Assembly: GCA_003666385.1 (NCBI GenBank)
Contig: QPIN01000061.1
Location: forward strand, 36,832 to 100,831
Direction: 5' to 3'
DNA from: Methylococcales symbiont of Hymedesmia sp. n. MRB-2018
GTDB taxonomy: Bacteria; Pseudomonadota; Gammaproteobacteria; Methylococcales; Methylomonadaceae
Length of the DNA stretch: 64,000 nucleotides
The notes beneath the pieces are model-generated. The model saw nothing but the letters and a program-made list of their open reading frames with translations. It searched no databases and had not been told where the DNA came from. Below are positions 1 through 8,430 of this stretch, piece after piece (within the stretch, counting starts at the first letter, position 1; each line of letters begins with the position of its first letter). The translations under genes were made by a program, and so were the position numbers.

Positions 1-12
1 TCATGGCTATTG

Positions 13-38
13 ATACCATTTATTCTTGAAAATGGTAT
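13..38. repeat. R2 palindrome, copy 1
   Basis: A 26-bp near-perfect palindrome, ATACCATTT-N8-AAATGGTAT. The same unit recurs at 20433-20458 and 24403-24428 in the opposite orientation, with loop changes only. No T-run follows it, so it is not a classical terminator. It lies just upstream of a second short repeat (41-60) and puts an in-frame stop into the gene remnant that runs to 274. Confidence 0.8.
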
Positions 39-40
39 AA

Positions 41-60
41 GGCAACTCGCAACAAATAAC
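41..60. repeat. R3 short repeat, copy 1
   Basis: A 20-base sequence, GGCAACTCGCAACAAATAAC, found identically at 60323-60342. A looser downstream similarity (GGGTC followed by a T-run) is shared by both places. It may be the end of an unidentified mobile element; no coding part is visible next to it. Confidence 0.55.
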
Positions 61-274
61 GCATCCGTCTTGTGGGTCTTTTTTCCATCTTAGGCGTTGC
101 AACTTCGGTACTTATGACCGCTTATTGCAAGAAGTCAGGGACGATACCTTACTCATAGCTATCTATTTTGAGTCTCAAATAGTTGAAAAAGTGCTTATGG
201 AAGATCATGACGTTAGGATGGACAAAGTCATTTCAGAACTTAACTGTTATCGCTGTGTAGAGAATGGATATTAA
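41..274 (+). pseudogene. 3' remnant of an unrecognised gene upstream of nspC
   Basis: An open frame runs from just after the stop in R2 (38-40) to TAA at 272-274, overlapping the nspC ATG at 264. From about position 104 the translation looks like a genuine protein C-terminus, containing YDRLLQEVRDDTLLIAIYF and ending in CYRCVENGY. I do not recognise the family. No convincing start codon precedes the well-formed part, and the front of the frame lies in repeats R2 and R3, so the gene appears to be cut by repeat insertion or rearrangement. The 3' overlap suggests it was once translationally coupled to nspC, perhaps in the same polyamine operon, but that is inference. Confidence 0.45.
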
Positions 275-1421
275 ACAACTAAAAGCTAATTTGCCTTCGA
301 CCCCCGCATTTGTTTTGGATGAGGATCAATTACTTGCTAATTTAACAGAACTGAAAACAATAAAGCAGCAAGCCGCTTGCAAGGTTTTATATTCTGTTAA
401 GGCATTACCCTTAGTATGGTTCATGAATTTAACTAAAGGTTATCTGGATGGCTTTTCGGTCAGTTCTTTATTTGAAGCGCGTTTAGCTAAGGAAATAGCA
501 GGGGATGAACGTAGTATTCACATCACCACACCTGGCTTAAGGGATGAAGAGTTTCTAGAAATCTCTCAACTGTGTTCTCATATCAGTTTTAACTCAATTA
601 ACCAGTATCAGCGTTTAACAAATACAGCAGGACATAGCTCATTGGGTTTGCGATTGAATCCAGGGCGTTCTTTTGCCAATGATCTACGTTATGACCCTTG
701 TCGTCCAAATTCAAAATTAGGGATTCAAATATCTTCGCTTAAAACTGTACCAGATAACATTGAAGGCTTACATTTTCATAATGTATTTTCCCGTACAGAT
801 TATCTCTCCTTAGATGAAACTGTTGCACATCTTAAAAAAGTTCTACGATTTAATTTATCTGATTTTAAATGGATTAATCTAGGTGGCGGTTATCTTTATC
901 ATCAAATTAACAATCATCAAACTTTAATTGATTTGATTCAACAGTTGATTATTGAGTATAAACTTGAGGTGTTTATTGAGCCTGGGAAAGCATTAGTAGG
1001 TAATGCTGGCTTTATCGTCAGCACAATTATTGATTGCTTTGATAGTGATGACCTGCAAGTGTGTGTTTTAGATACTTCAGTTAATCATAATCCCGAAGTT
1101 TTTGAATACCAGAGAAAACCTGATTTGCTAGAACATAATAATGAGGGGCAGTATCCTTGTTTATTAGCAGGATCAAGTTGTTTGGGTGGTGATTTATTTG
1201 GTGAATATAGATTTGATACTATACCCGAAGTGGGTGATCGCCTAGTATTTGCCAATGTGGGTGCTTATAGTTTAGTTAAAGCAAGCCGCTTTAATGGCTA
1301 TAATTTTCCTGATCTATATAGCGTAGATAAATTAGGCGATATAAAATTGATTAACAGCAGTCATTATCAAGATTTTGGTAAACAATGGGGGAATAATGAA
1401 AGCAATATTAATGACAGATAA
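264..1421 (+). CDS. nspC: carboxynorspermidine/carboxyspermidine decarboxylase
   Basis: PLP-dependent fold-III (alanine racemase/DAP-decarboxylase fold) enzyme that decarboxylates carboxynorspermidine or carboxyspermidine in the aspartate-semialdehyde polyamine route. At 385 aa it matches the family. Visible motifs are the PLP lysine in YSVKAL (Lys46), the phosphate-binding GGGY (207-210), EPGKA (239-243) and the second-subunit catalytic Cys in GSSCLGGD (Cys306). The ATG at 264 overlaps the end of the upstream remnant, and the 3' end overlaps the next gene by 26 bp. No carboxynorspermidine dehydrogenase gene is visible in the window; its partner may lie upstream. Confidence 0.9.
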   Translation: MDIKQLKANLPSTPAFVLDEDQLLANLTELKTIKQQAACKVLYSVKALPLVWFMNLTKGYLDGFSVSSLFEARLAKEIAGDERSIHITTPGLRDEEFLEISQLCSHISFNSINQYQRLTNTAGHSSLGLRLNPGRSFANDLRYDPCRPNSKLGIQISSLKTVPDNIEGLHFHNVFSRTDYLSLDETVAHLKKVLRFNLSDFKWINLGGGYLYHQINNHQTLIDLIQQLIIEYKLEVFIEPGKALVGNAGFIVSTIIDCFDSDDLQVCVLDTSVNHNPEVFEYQRKPDLLEHNNEGQYPCLLAGSSCLGGDLFGEYRFDTIPEVGDRLVFANVGAYSLVKASRFNGYNFPDLYSVDKLGDIKLINSSHYQDFGKQWGNNESNINDR

Positions 1422-2406
1422 AGGTTCATCTGATGTATTACAGATCGCAGAGATTGCAGAACCAAAAATAAAACAAGCAACTGAAGTTAAAATTAAAATA
1501 AAAGCGGCGGGCATTAACCCTATTGATACGAAAGTACGCAGAAATGGACTATTTTATGCAGAACCATTACCCGTTATATTGGGTTGTGATGGCGCAGGCG
1601 AGATAGTTGAAACAGGTGATGCAATATCCGAATTTAACATAGGCGATGAAGTCTGGTTTTGCCATGGTGGATTAGGTAAAGAACCAGGAAATTATGCGCA
1701 ATATACTGTGATAGATGGTCGCTGGCTGGCCTTAAAACCTAAAAACATCCGCTTTTTTGAAGCAGCAGCCATGCCCCTAGTTTTAATTACTGCATGGAAT
1801 GCATTATTTGTTAAAGGAAGCCTTCAACCAGGAGAAACAGTACTGATTCATGCAGGTGCTGGTGGTGTCGGACATATTGCTATCCAGTTAGCAAAATTAA
1901 AGGGTGCGAAAGTTATTGTCACCGTAAGTTCAAATGAGAAAGCATCGTTTGCAAAATCACTGGGTGCTGATCATAGTATCATTTATAGTCAAAATGACTT
2001 TGTAGAAGTGCTTGACCATTTAACCGCTGAAAAAGGTGCGGATTTGGTTTTTGACACCGTAGGGGGAGAGGTTTTTAGCCAAAGTATATTAGCAACGCGT
2101 TATTTTGGTCGTCTGATCACATTATTAGATCCCAGTGAACAGAACCTACAAGAAGCCAGAATAAGAAATTTGTTAATCGGTTTTGAGTTGATGTTAACAC
2201 CATTACTAAAAGGTCTGGATGGCGAACGAGATAAACATATTAATATTCTTAAACAATGTGTTCCATGGGTTGAGCAGGGGCTTTTAAAAGTACATGTTTC
2301 GGAGCGGTTTTCTATGCAGAAAATTACACAAGCTCATGCATTAATAGAGCAGGGGCATACAGTGGGGAAAATAGTGTTGGATATCGCTACAGACTCCTCA
2401 AGCTAA
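1396..2406 (+). CDS. zinc-independent NADPH:quinone oxidoreductase family protein
   Basis: Medium-chain dehydrogenase/reductase of the quinone oxidoreductase (QOR/zeta-crystallin) group, expected to be cytosolic and NADPH-dependent. It has an N-terminal GroES-like domain with LGCDGAGEI, then a Rossmann domain with the nucleotide-binding AGAGGVGHIAIQLAK stretch and the LGADH loop. The zinc-ligand cysteines of alcohol dehydrogenases are absent. I chose the ATG at 1396 because GGGGGAATA lies directly upstream. This start is inside the end of nspC, so the two are probably cotranscribed. The true substrate cannot be read from the sequence. Confidence 0.85.
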   Translation: MKAILMTDKGSSDVLQIAEIAEPKIKQATEVKIKIKAAGINPIDTKVRRNGLFYAEPLPVILGCDGAGEIVETGDAISEFNIGDEVWFCHGGLGKEPGNYAQYTVIDGRWLALKPKNIRFFEAAAMPLVLITAWNALFVKGSLQPGETVLIHAGAGGVGHIAIQLAKLKGAKVIVTVSSNEKASFAKSLGADHSIIYSQNDFVEVLDHLTAEKGADLVFDTVGGEVFSQSILATRYFGRLITLLDPSEQNLQEARIRNLLIGFELMLTPLLKGLDGERDKHINILKQCVPWVEQGLLKVHVSERFSMQKITQAHALIEQGHTVGKIVLDIATDSSS

Positions 2407-2452
2407 AAAAACCAGCTTATGGCGCAAGCTATTGATTTTACATATTTTTTGT

Positions 2453-2608
2453 GTAACTACTCAGCTTACCCTCTATTTTGTCTAATAGCTGCGTTGAAAG
2501 TGTGCATTTACACCTGTAAACTCCGCGCTTTCGCCTTGCTCTTGAACGCCTTTATCTTGAACAGAACAGAGGGCAATCCAAGCAGTTACAGAGTACGCTG
2601 AGTAGTTC
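2453..2608 (+). repeat. R1 dispersed palindromic repeat, copy 1 (long form)
   Basis: About 156 bp, beginning GTAACTACTCAGC and ending with its inverted counterpart, GCTGAGTAGTT. The centre holds a TTTACACCTGTAAA palindrome flanked by complementary AAAGTG and CGCGCTTT arms, so the unit can fold into one long imperfect hairpin. It lies between the quinone oxidoreductase and rppH (convergent). Short open frames inside it, giving a peptide like YTCKLRAFALL, recur in other R1 copies and reflect the repeat rather than a gene. Confidence 0.85.
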
Positions 2609-2743
2609 TTTTTTGTTAACAGTTAAGGGGCTATTACTGTAGTTTATACCTGTGAAAAGGCTTCGCACCCTAAAACGCAGAGCAACACAGAATACAAACG
2701 AGAAGAAAGCTTAATGGGTATAAAATTAAACGACGATTGACTC

Positions 2744-3271
2744 TTAGCTATTGTCTTTGGGTTTTGTAAGAAAGCCTTTGGCACTCACAGGAATAGCGTC
2801 AGGGACGATGATAGCACCTAATTCTGTCATGGCTTTTTTGTAAACCTTTCGTTTAAAGTAAATGATATCCTTGAGTGGATGCCAAAAATCAACCCACTTC
2901 CAGCCATCAAATTCTTGTTTTTTACCGCAATCAAAGCGCACATGTTTTTCATCACTGACTAGACGCAAAATGAACCAAATCTGTTTTTGACCTATACAGA
3001 GAGGTAAAGATTTTTTGCGAATATATTTTTCTGGTAATTTATAGCGTAGCCAATAACGACTGCGGCCTAGCAACTGAACATGCTCAGTTTTGAGGCCTGT
3101 TTCTTCCCATAATTCACGATACATTGCAGTTTCTGGATCCTCATTGCAATCAATTCCACCTTGTGGAAATTGCCACGAGTTAACGCTTTTACGTTTAGCC
3201 CAAAAAACACGACCCTCGTCATTACAAAGGATAATGCCGACATTAGACCGGTACCCTTTAGAGTCTATCAT
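2744..3271 (-). CDS. rppH: RNA pyrophosphohydrolase (Nudix)
   Basis: Nudix hydrolase that removes pyrophosphate from the 5' triphosphate end of mRNA and so starts 5'-end-dependent decay. The N-terminus MIDSKGYRSNVGIILCN is typical of RppH. The Nudix box is complete: GGIDCNEDP, then YRELWEETGL, in residues about 38-60. At 175 aa it is slightly longer than the E. coli protein. Its ATG overlaps the stop of a 38-codon frame upstream, suggesting translational coupling. In many gammaproteobacteria rppH is followed by ptsP; here it is followed by R1 and a convergent gene. Confidence 0.93.
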   Translation of the reverse strand: MIDSKGYRSNVGIILCNDEGRVFWAKRKSVNSWQFPQGGIDCNEDPETAMYRELWEETGLKTEHVQLLGRSRYWLRYKLPEKYIRKKSLPLCIGQKQIWFILRLVSDEKHVRFDCGKKQEFDGWKWVDFWHPLKDIIYFKRKVYKKAMTELGAIIVPDAIPVSAKGFLTKPKDNS

Positions 3272-3384
3272 TTAATTGCCATGTTTTTAAACCCTTCTTT
3301 TTTTGAAGCTGGTTGCATATTTTGTAAAATACGAAGAAACCACTCTTGCTGGGCTTTAGAGATCTGGTTTACTGGGTGTTTCAT
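3268..3384 (-). CDS. candidate 38-aa small protein coupled to rppH
   Basis: ATG at 3382-3384 opens a 38-codon frame beginning MKHPVNQISKAQQEWFLRIL, basic and hydrophilic. Its TGA overlaps the rppH ATG (ATGA junction). The coupling and the coding-like composition are the only support; a clear Shine-Dalgarno is not seen. It could be a small protein, a leader that sets rppH translation, or chance. I know of no family for it. Confidence 0.35.
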   Translation of the reverse strand: MKHPVNQISKAQQEWFLRILQNMQPASKKEGFKNMAIK

Positions 3385-3437
3385 TGTAAGCTATGTTTTA
3401 ATGGGAACACTGATGAGAAATATAATGTTTCCCTGTC

Positions 3438-5180
3438 TCAAAATGCCTTTATTGCTATACCTCTATTGCTAACCTCAATGATTTGGTCGCAATTTTTTAA
3501 CGTAGTCAATCGGTGTGCAATAATAAGAATGGTTAGTTGACTGTCCAGATCATCAATTGCATTCATTACTTGAGCCTCAGTATCATTATCCAATGCACTG
3601 GTGGCCTCATCAAAAACCAACACATTCGCCTTTTTGTATAACGCGCGGGCAATACCAATGCGTTGGCGTTGCCCGCCTGAAAGTTGTATGCCATGTTCGC
3701 CGACTTTGGTGTTGTATTTATCAGCCCATTGCTGGATTAAATTGAACAGTTGGGCATGCTTAGCCGCTTGTTCAACTTGACTGAAATTAATATCTTGTTT
3801 AGATATGCCAAAGGCAATATTTTCCGCGATAGTAGAATCGGATAGATAAATATTTTGCGGTACATGGGCAATATGTGCTTGCCAAGATCGATACTCTTTG
3901 GGGGTAGTAAGTTTCTTGCCATCAATCGCTAAATTCCCTTCTGTTGGCGATAGTAAGCCCATCACAATATCTAGTAAAGTGCTTTTTCCATTACCAGTTG
4001 TACCAATAACACCAATGCGCATACCTTTGGCTATTGTCAAGTTAATATTTTTAAGAATGAATGGCGTATCTGAACGGTAGCGAAAAGAAATGTTATTTAA
4101 CTGAATTTCTCGACTAAATGCTATAGGTTTAACGAGAATATTGGCATAATTAGGCAAAGGCTGACTAAGCAAATTTAACACATCCATTGACGATTGTTGT
4201 TCGCCTCTCATAGTTATAAAAGCAGTATAACCTTGTTGTAATGCAGGCAATAAACGCTGGGAGCCTAGTGCTAGTGCGCCACATACTGGGATTAAATCAA
4301 TTAAATCACCCGTCTGACTCATGAAATAAGCCAAACCTGCAATCAACACCATGCCCAGTGTTTCTATGCTATAACGAGGGGCTTGAGCAATAAAGCGATT
4401 GTTGCCCTGTGATAATTTGAGTGGAATATCGGCTCGACGATAGGTTTGGCAATAAAATTCTTGACTACCATCAATCAGCACATCGCGTATGCCACCCAAT
4501 CCTTCTTGCACAGATTTGATTAACTGGGTTGAATTATTGGCAATGCACTGACTGTTTTGCTTGATGCGGTTTCGTGTCAGTTGCATAATCGCCCAGTAAA
4601 TAATCCCAAATCCAATAAGGGCACTCGTTGCCACTATGGCATTAATCATCATCAAGGCAGACCCAATACCGAGCAATAAAAAAACGGAACAAATCAATGT
4701 CATTATTGGCACTAATAAAAAATTAACTATTCCGCTTGTTTTAGCGGTAATGCCAGCGATAATTTCACTACTATTACGTGCGATATGTACGGTATAGTCC
4801 TGATACAAAGTGCGTCGGTAAATATCAATACTCAAATCAGCACATACTGCATGGGAAAAACGCATTATCGTATAAGCAAGCAACAAACGCACCGCGCCAG
4901 AGATTATTACCGCAGTAACAAAAATACCCAAAAGTGGCAATAGTAGCTGCTTTGGTTCCGTTATGCCTAAAAATTTAACAACGGGTTGTGCCAAAGCGTG
5001 ATAATAGACCTGTTCAGGTGTAGTTAAGACTGCAAGGAAAGGCAACATTGTGCCTATACTCATCATTTCAGCAAAGGTGGCGATAAGCCCCAATGCCAAT
5101 GTTAAGAAATATTGTTTTTTTCGTTTTAGGGTTAAATGTCGCCATAATCTGGCAAAAATATTATTTTTATTGATGAGCAT
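3438..5180 (-). CDS. ABC transporter, fused membrane and ATP-binding domains (lipid/oligosaccharide exporter type)
   Basis: Half-transporter of the type I exporter (MsbA/PglK-like) kind: six membrane segments in roughly the first 330 residues, then an ATPase domain with Walker A GTTGNGKST, signature LSGGQRQRIGIARAL, Walker B VLVFDEATSALD and the H-loop IIAHRLTT. The substrate cannot be told; the resemblance to flippases of glycolipid intermediates is only general. I prefer ATG 5180. A TTG 45 bp further upstream (5225) would add a 15-residue leader without obvious function. The gene stands alone behind rppH on the same strand with a 53-bp gap to the small frame. Confidence 0.82.
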   Translation of the reverse strand: MLINKNNIFARLWRHLTLKRKKQYFLTLALGLIATFAEMMSIGTMLPFLAVLTTPEQVYYHALAQPVVKFLGITEPKQLLLPLLGIFVTAVIISGAVRLLLAYTIMRFSHAVCADLSIDIYRRTLYQDYTVHIARNSSEIIAGITAKTSGIVNFLLVPIMTLICSVFLLLGIGSALMMINAIVATSALIGFGIIYWAIMQLTRNRIKQNSQCIANNSTQLIKSVQEGLGGIRDVLIDGSQEFYCQTYRRADIPLKLSQGNNRFIAQAPRYSIETLGMVLIAGLAYFMSQTGDLIDLIPVCGALALGSQRLLPALQQGYTAFITMRGEQQSSMDVLNLLSQPLPNYANILVKPIAFSREIQLNNISFRYRSDTPFILKNINLTIAKGMRIGVIGTTGNGKSTLLDIVMGLLSPTEGNLAIDGKKLTTPKEYRSWQAHIAHVPQNIYLSDSTIAENIAFGISKQDINFSQVEQAAKHAQLFNLIQQWADKYNTKVGEHGIQLSGGQRQRIGIARALYKKANVLVFDEATSALDNDTEAQVMNAIDDLDSQLTILIIAHRLTTLKNCDQIIEVSNRGIAIKAF

Positions 5181-5327
5181 ATAAGGACAGGAACTCCAAG
5201 TAGCGGATAAGAATGGGGAATTCAAGCCACAAAGTCAAGCTATTATTCACGATAGCGGAAAGGTTTTAAATGATCAGGATTAATTCGTTCTTAGGCTAGG
5301 CACTAAGCTAAACAAGGCTTTGCTTTG

Positions 5328-5525
5328 TTATTTGTAATCTTTAAATAATCCAGAGCTGCTCTCATTTTCTTGTTCATTTGCCTCATTTTTTTGAAACACC
5401 CTTGATTGCCTTTGCTTTAATGAGTCCAATTGTAAATCGTCTGAAGTGGATCCTGTTTTCAGAGCCAAAGCCCGATTGCCCTGTTTTCTATGGCAAACGG
5501 CTATTGACGAAAGTAGTTTATACAA
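5328..5525 (-). CDS. doubtful small ORF
   Basis: A 65-codon frame, very polar and Ser/Gln/Glu-rich, with only a TTG start, in the divergent gap between the ABC exporter and yceD. No family is recognised and no ribosome binding site is convincing. Its neighbour in other gammaproteobacteria would be maf, which this is not. It is kept because the gap of about 360 bp otherwise holds nothing I can name. Confidence 0.2.
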   Translation of the reverse strand: MYKLLSSIAVCHRKQGNRALALKTGSTSDDLQLDSLKQRQSRVFQKNEANEQENESSSGLFKDYK

Positions 5526-5541
5526 TTAAAATTGCACAGTT

Positions 5542-6057
5542 ATGTTAGATCGATTACCTGTTCTTCTTGATCCATTGAGTTTTTCTGAAAGAGGAAAGAA
5601 ACTTGTCGGGTCAATTAAAATCAGTGAGTTGACTCGTTTATCTGATGTTCTTGTAAATGACTTTGGGCTGGTAGATATTGATTTTTCTTTCGATAAGGAA
5701 GGAAGGGTACCTACTCTTACGGGGCAAATAAAAGCAAATTTAATATTGCAATGTCAGGCTTGTTTAGAGCAAGTTGAATTACCAATTAATAAGCATTTTA
5801 AATTGGGTATGGTGACATCTTTGGAGCAAGCGGACAGATTGGCGAGTGATTGTGAGCCATTGATGTTGGAAAGTGAAAAGATTTCAGTGAATGATCTTGT
5901 AGAAGATGAATTATTGCTGGCATTACCTGATTTTCCTAGGCACAAAGAACAATGTGTAGAAGAAAATGAAGAAGGTATAAACGATGACAATAAAGAGCAG
6001 TTGAATTCTAACAACCCGTTTTCTGTTTTAGCTGAATTTAAAAATACTGGAGATTAA
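5542..6057 (+). CDS. yceD: DUF177/YceD family protein, 23S rRNA accumulation protein
   Basis: Member of the YceD (DUF177) family, linked in E. coli to normal levels of 23S rRNA. The family's paired cysteines are visible as CQACLE near residue 72, with a second Cys near residue 131. The C-terminal third is acidic (DDNKEQ). It begins the classic yceD-rpmF-plsX-fab order, and rpmF starts 2 bp after its stop, so the two are surely cotranscribed. ATG 5542 is the first good start. Confidence 0.88.
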   Translation: MLDRLPVLLDPLSFSERGKKLVGSIKISELTRLSDVLVNDFGLVDIDFSFDKEGRVPTLTGQIKANLILQCQACLEQVELPINKHFKLGMVTSLEQADRLASDCEPLMLESEKISVNDLVEDELLLALPDFPRHKEQCVEENEEGINDDNKEQLNSNNPFSVLAEFKNTGD

Positions 6058-6059
6058 TA

Positions 6060-6239
6060 ATGGCTGTACAAAAAAGCAAAGTAACACGATCAAGAAGAGG
6101 TCAGCGTCGTTCGCATGATTCATTAACAAGCAAGACTTTGTCTCAGGATCCAATGACAGGTGAAACACATTTGCGTCATCATATGACATCTGAAGGTGTT
6201 TTTAAAGGTCGTCAAGTTATTCTTGTAGACGAAGACTAA
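6060..6239 (+). CDS. rpmF: 50S ribosomal protein bL32
   Basis: 59-aa ribosomal protein of the large subunit. The start [19 protein letters not shown] is diagnostic of bL32, with the usual [14 protein letters not shown] middle. The zinc-ribbon cysteines found in some bL32 proteins are absent, as is common in gammaproteobacteria. It follows yceD by 2 bp. A 120-bp gap to plsX contains a short stem-loop (AACTGGC at 6306 pairing with GCCAGTT at 6324). Confidence 0.97.
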   Translation: MAVQKSKVTRSRRGQRRSHDSLTSKTLSQDPMTGETHLRHHMTSEGVFKGRQVILVDED

Positions 6240-6359
6240 ATTGTTCTTAGACTATTGGTATTTAAGTTTAAATATTAATCTGTTTTTGATTTGGTTTATA
6301 TGCATAACTGGCTTAGGTTTGTGGCCAGTTCTTCTTAATATTCCGGAGTTATCCAAAGC

Positions 6360-7388
6360 GTGAGTTCAACAATTGCAATTGATGCTATGGGCGGGGATTT
6401 TGGTCCCGAGGTTACCATTCCTGCATCCTTGGAATGCTTAAAAGCAAATCCCAAGTTAAAGCTTATTCTAGTTGGCAACGAGACAATTTTAAATGAATTG
6501 TTGGTTCAAAATCAAAATGAGTTTGCTGATAGACTTCTTGTTCATCATGCATCTCAGCAAGTTGAGATGGACGAAAAACCACAACACGCTTTAAAACGTA
6601 AAAAAGACTCCTCAATGCGTGTTGCTATTAATTTAGTGCGAGATAGGGAGGCTGATGCCTGTGTCAGTGCTGGTAATACTGGAGCATTGATGGCGACTGC
6701 TCGCTTTGTTTTAAAGATGATTCCAGGGATCGACCGTCCTGCCATTATTTCGGCACTACCTTCTACTTTTGGACATACTCATATTCTTGATTTAGGTGCT
6801 AATGTTGACTGTACAGCCGAGCACTTATATCAATTTGCCATTATGGGTGAAGAAGTGGTTAAAGCAGTTGAAAATGTGGAGTTCCCAAAAATTGGCTTGT
6901 TGAATATTGGTGAAGAAGATACTAAGGGTAATGAGCAAGTTAAAGCGGCTTCGGTATTGTTGGAAGCTTCAGAACTCAATTATATTGGTTATGTAGAAGG
7001 TAATTCAATTAATGCAGGTAGCGTTAAAGTAGATTTAATTGTGACAGATGGTTTTGTCGGTAATGTGGCACTTAAATCTATAGAAGGTGCGGCAAAAATG
7101 TTTGTTACTAAGTTGAAAGAAGCTTTTGAGAAAAATATTTTTACAAAAATTGCAGCCATTATTGCGTTGCCTGTTTTGAAAGCCTTTAAAGCAAGTATTG
7201 ATCCTCGAGTTTTTAATGGTGCCAGTTTGATTGGTTTGAGAGGGCTGGTTATTAAAAGTCATGGAGGAGCTGATCAATTAGCGTTTAAATGTGCAATACA
7301 GCTGGCAGAAATAGAAATTACAAAAGATGTGACCAGTAAAATTAATGCTAAAGTTGCAGCTACTTTGGAAAATAGAGAAAGTGTATGA
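6360..7388 (+). CDS. plsX: phosphate acyltransferase PlsX
   Basis: Peripheral membrane enzyme that turns acyl-ACP into acyl-phosphate for PlsY, the first step of phospholipid synthesis. The start is GTG at 6360, and the N-terminal AIDAMGGDFGPEVTIP is the family signature. Other family stretches are MDEKPQHALKRKKDSSM, SAGNTGALMA and VTDGFVGNVALKS. At 342 aa it has the usual length. It overlaps fabH by 4 bp, so acyl-phosphate and beta-ketoacyl synthesis are translationally linked. Confidence 0.96.
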   Translation: MSSTIAIDAMGGDFGPEVTIPASLECLKANPKLKLILVGNETILNELLVQNQNEFADRLLVHHASQQVEMDEKPQHALKRKKDSSMRVAINLVRDREADACVSAGNTGALMATARFVLKMIPGIDRPAIISALPSTFGHTHILDLGANVDCTAEHLYQFAIMGEEVVKAVENVEFPKIGLLNIGEEDTKGNEQVKAASVLLEASELNYIGYVEGNSINAGSVKVDLIVTDGFVGNVALKSIEGAAKMFVTKLKEAFEKNIFTKIAAIIALPVLKAFKASIDPRVFNGASLIGLRGLVIKSHGGADQLAFKCAIQLAEIEITKDVTSKINAKVAATLENRESV

Positions 7389-8353
7389 AGCGTTGTGCAA
7401 GAGTCATTGGAAGCGGAGGATATTTACCCGAAACAATCCGTACTAATGAAGATATTTCAAAGTTGGTAGACACTTCGGATAGCTGGATTGTTGAGCGCAC
7501 TGGAATTAAAACGCGACGCATTGCTGGAGAGGATGAAACAGCGGCCAGTATGGCGGAGATAGCGGCAAGGCAAGCCATAGAAATGGCGAGTATTGAAGCG
7601 GGTGAAATCGATTTAATTATTGTAGCAACGGGTTCACCTGACAGAGTCTATCCCAGTACAGGATGTATATTACAACATCGACTTGAAATCCAGCAATGTG
7701 TAGCATTTGATGTACAGGCGGCTTGTTCGGGTTCGATTTTTGCGATGAGTATTGCTGATCAATATATTAAAACTGGTGCAGCCGATAAAGTTTTAATAAT
7801 AGGTTCTGAAATTTGTTCCCGTTTAATAGATTGGACTGATAGAGGCACATGTATTTTATTTGGTGACGGTGCTGGTGCTGTGCTTTTGGAGTCAACTGAT
7901 GAGCCTGGTATTTTATCAACCCATATTCATTCTGATGGTGGCTTTGAAGATTTACTTTATTGTCCAAATCCACAAGTTGCTACTGCTTCTGCTAAAGATG
8001 AAAAAGGCGTAATTACCATGAAGGGCAATGAAGTGTTTAAAGTTGCGGTGAATACCTTAGGCAGGATAGTGGATGAAACTTTAGCTACTAATAATCTGGA
8101 TAAATCTGATATTGACTGGCTAGTACCTCATCAGGCAAATACCCGAATCATTGCGGCGACCGCAAGAAAGTTAAAAATGTCAATGGATCAAGTGGTCTTA
8201 ACCTTGGAAAACCAAGGTAACACTTCTTCTGCCTCTGTTTTATTGGCTTTTAATGAAGCGATAAGAGACGGCAGAATTAAACGCGATCAAATTGTATTAT
8301 TAGAAGCCTTTGGCGCAGGATTTACTTGGGGTTCGGCATTAATAAAGTATTAG
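7385..8353 (+). CDS. fabH: 3-oxoacyl-[ACP] synthase III
   Basis: Starts fatty-acid chains by condensing acetyl-CoA with malonyl-ACP. The Cys-His-Asn triad is visible: Cys114 in QAACSGSIF, His249 in PHQANTRI and Asn279 in NQGNTSSAS. The C-terminal GAGFTWGSALI is also typical. The length of 322 aa matches E. coli. It overlaps plsX by 4 bp; the 77 bp before fabD may carry an internal promoter. Confidence 0.97.
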   Translation: MKRCARVIGSGGYLPETIRTNEDISKLVDTSDSWIVERTGIKTRRIAGEDETAASMAEIAARQAIEMASIEAGEIDLIIVATGSPDRVYPSTGCILQHRLEIQQCVAFDVQAACSGSIFAMSIADQYIKTGAADKVLIIGSEICSRLIDWTDRGTCILFGDGAGAVLLESTDEPGILSTHIHSDGGFEDLLYCPNPQVATASAKDEKGVITMKGNEVFKVAVNTLGRIVDETLATNNLDKSDIDWLVPHQANTRIIAATARKLKMSMDQVVLTLENQGNTSSASVLLAFNEAIRDGRIKRDQIVLLEAFGAGFTWGSALIKY

Positions 8354-8430
8354 CAAAGAAGATTTAATGGGTGCGTTAAAAGTAAGACCTGAATCTCTTT
8401 TGAATCTGATTTTTTAGATAAAAATATTCT

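Noticed and set aside
2419..2601. Recurrent short ORFs encoding YTCKLRAFALL-type peptides (also 51783-51977 and 55887-56069)
   Set aside because: They are translations of the R1 repeat, vary in frame closure between copies and have no ribosome binding sites.
2636..2731. Third member of the hairpin A/B family
   Set aside because: The region has TATACC/GGTATA arms and AAACGCAGAG, but not the CATAGCAAGCTA core, so the similarity is too weak.
5223..5225. TTG start for the ABC exporter
   Set aside because: It would add 15 residues with no family similarity; ATG 5180 gives a normal N-terminus.
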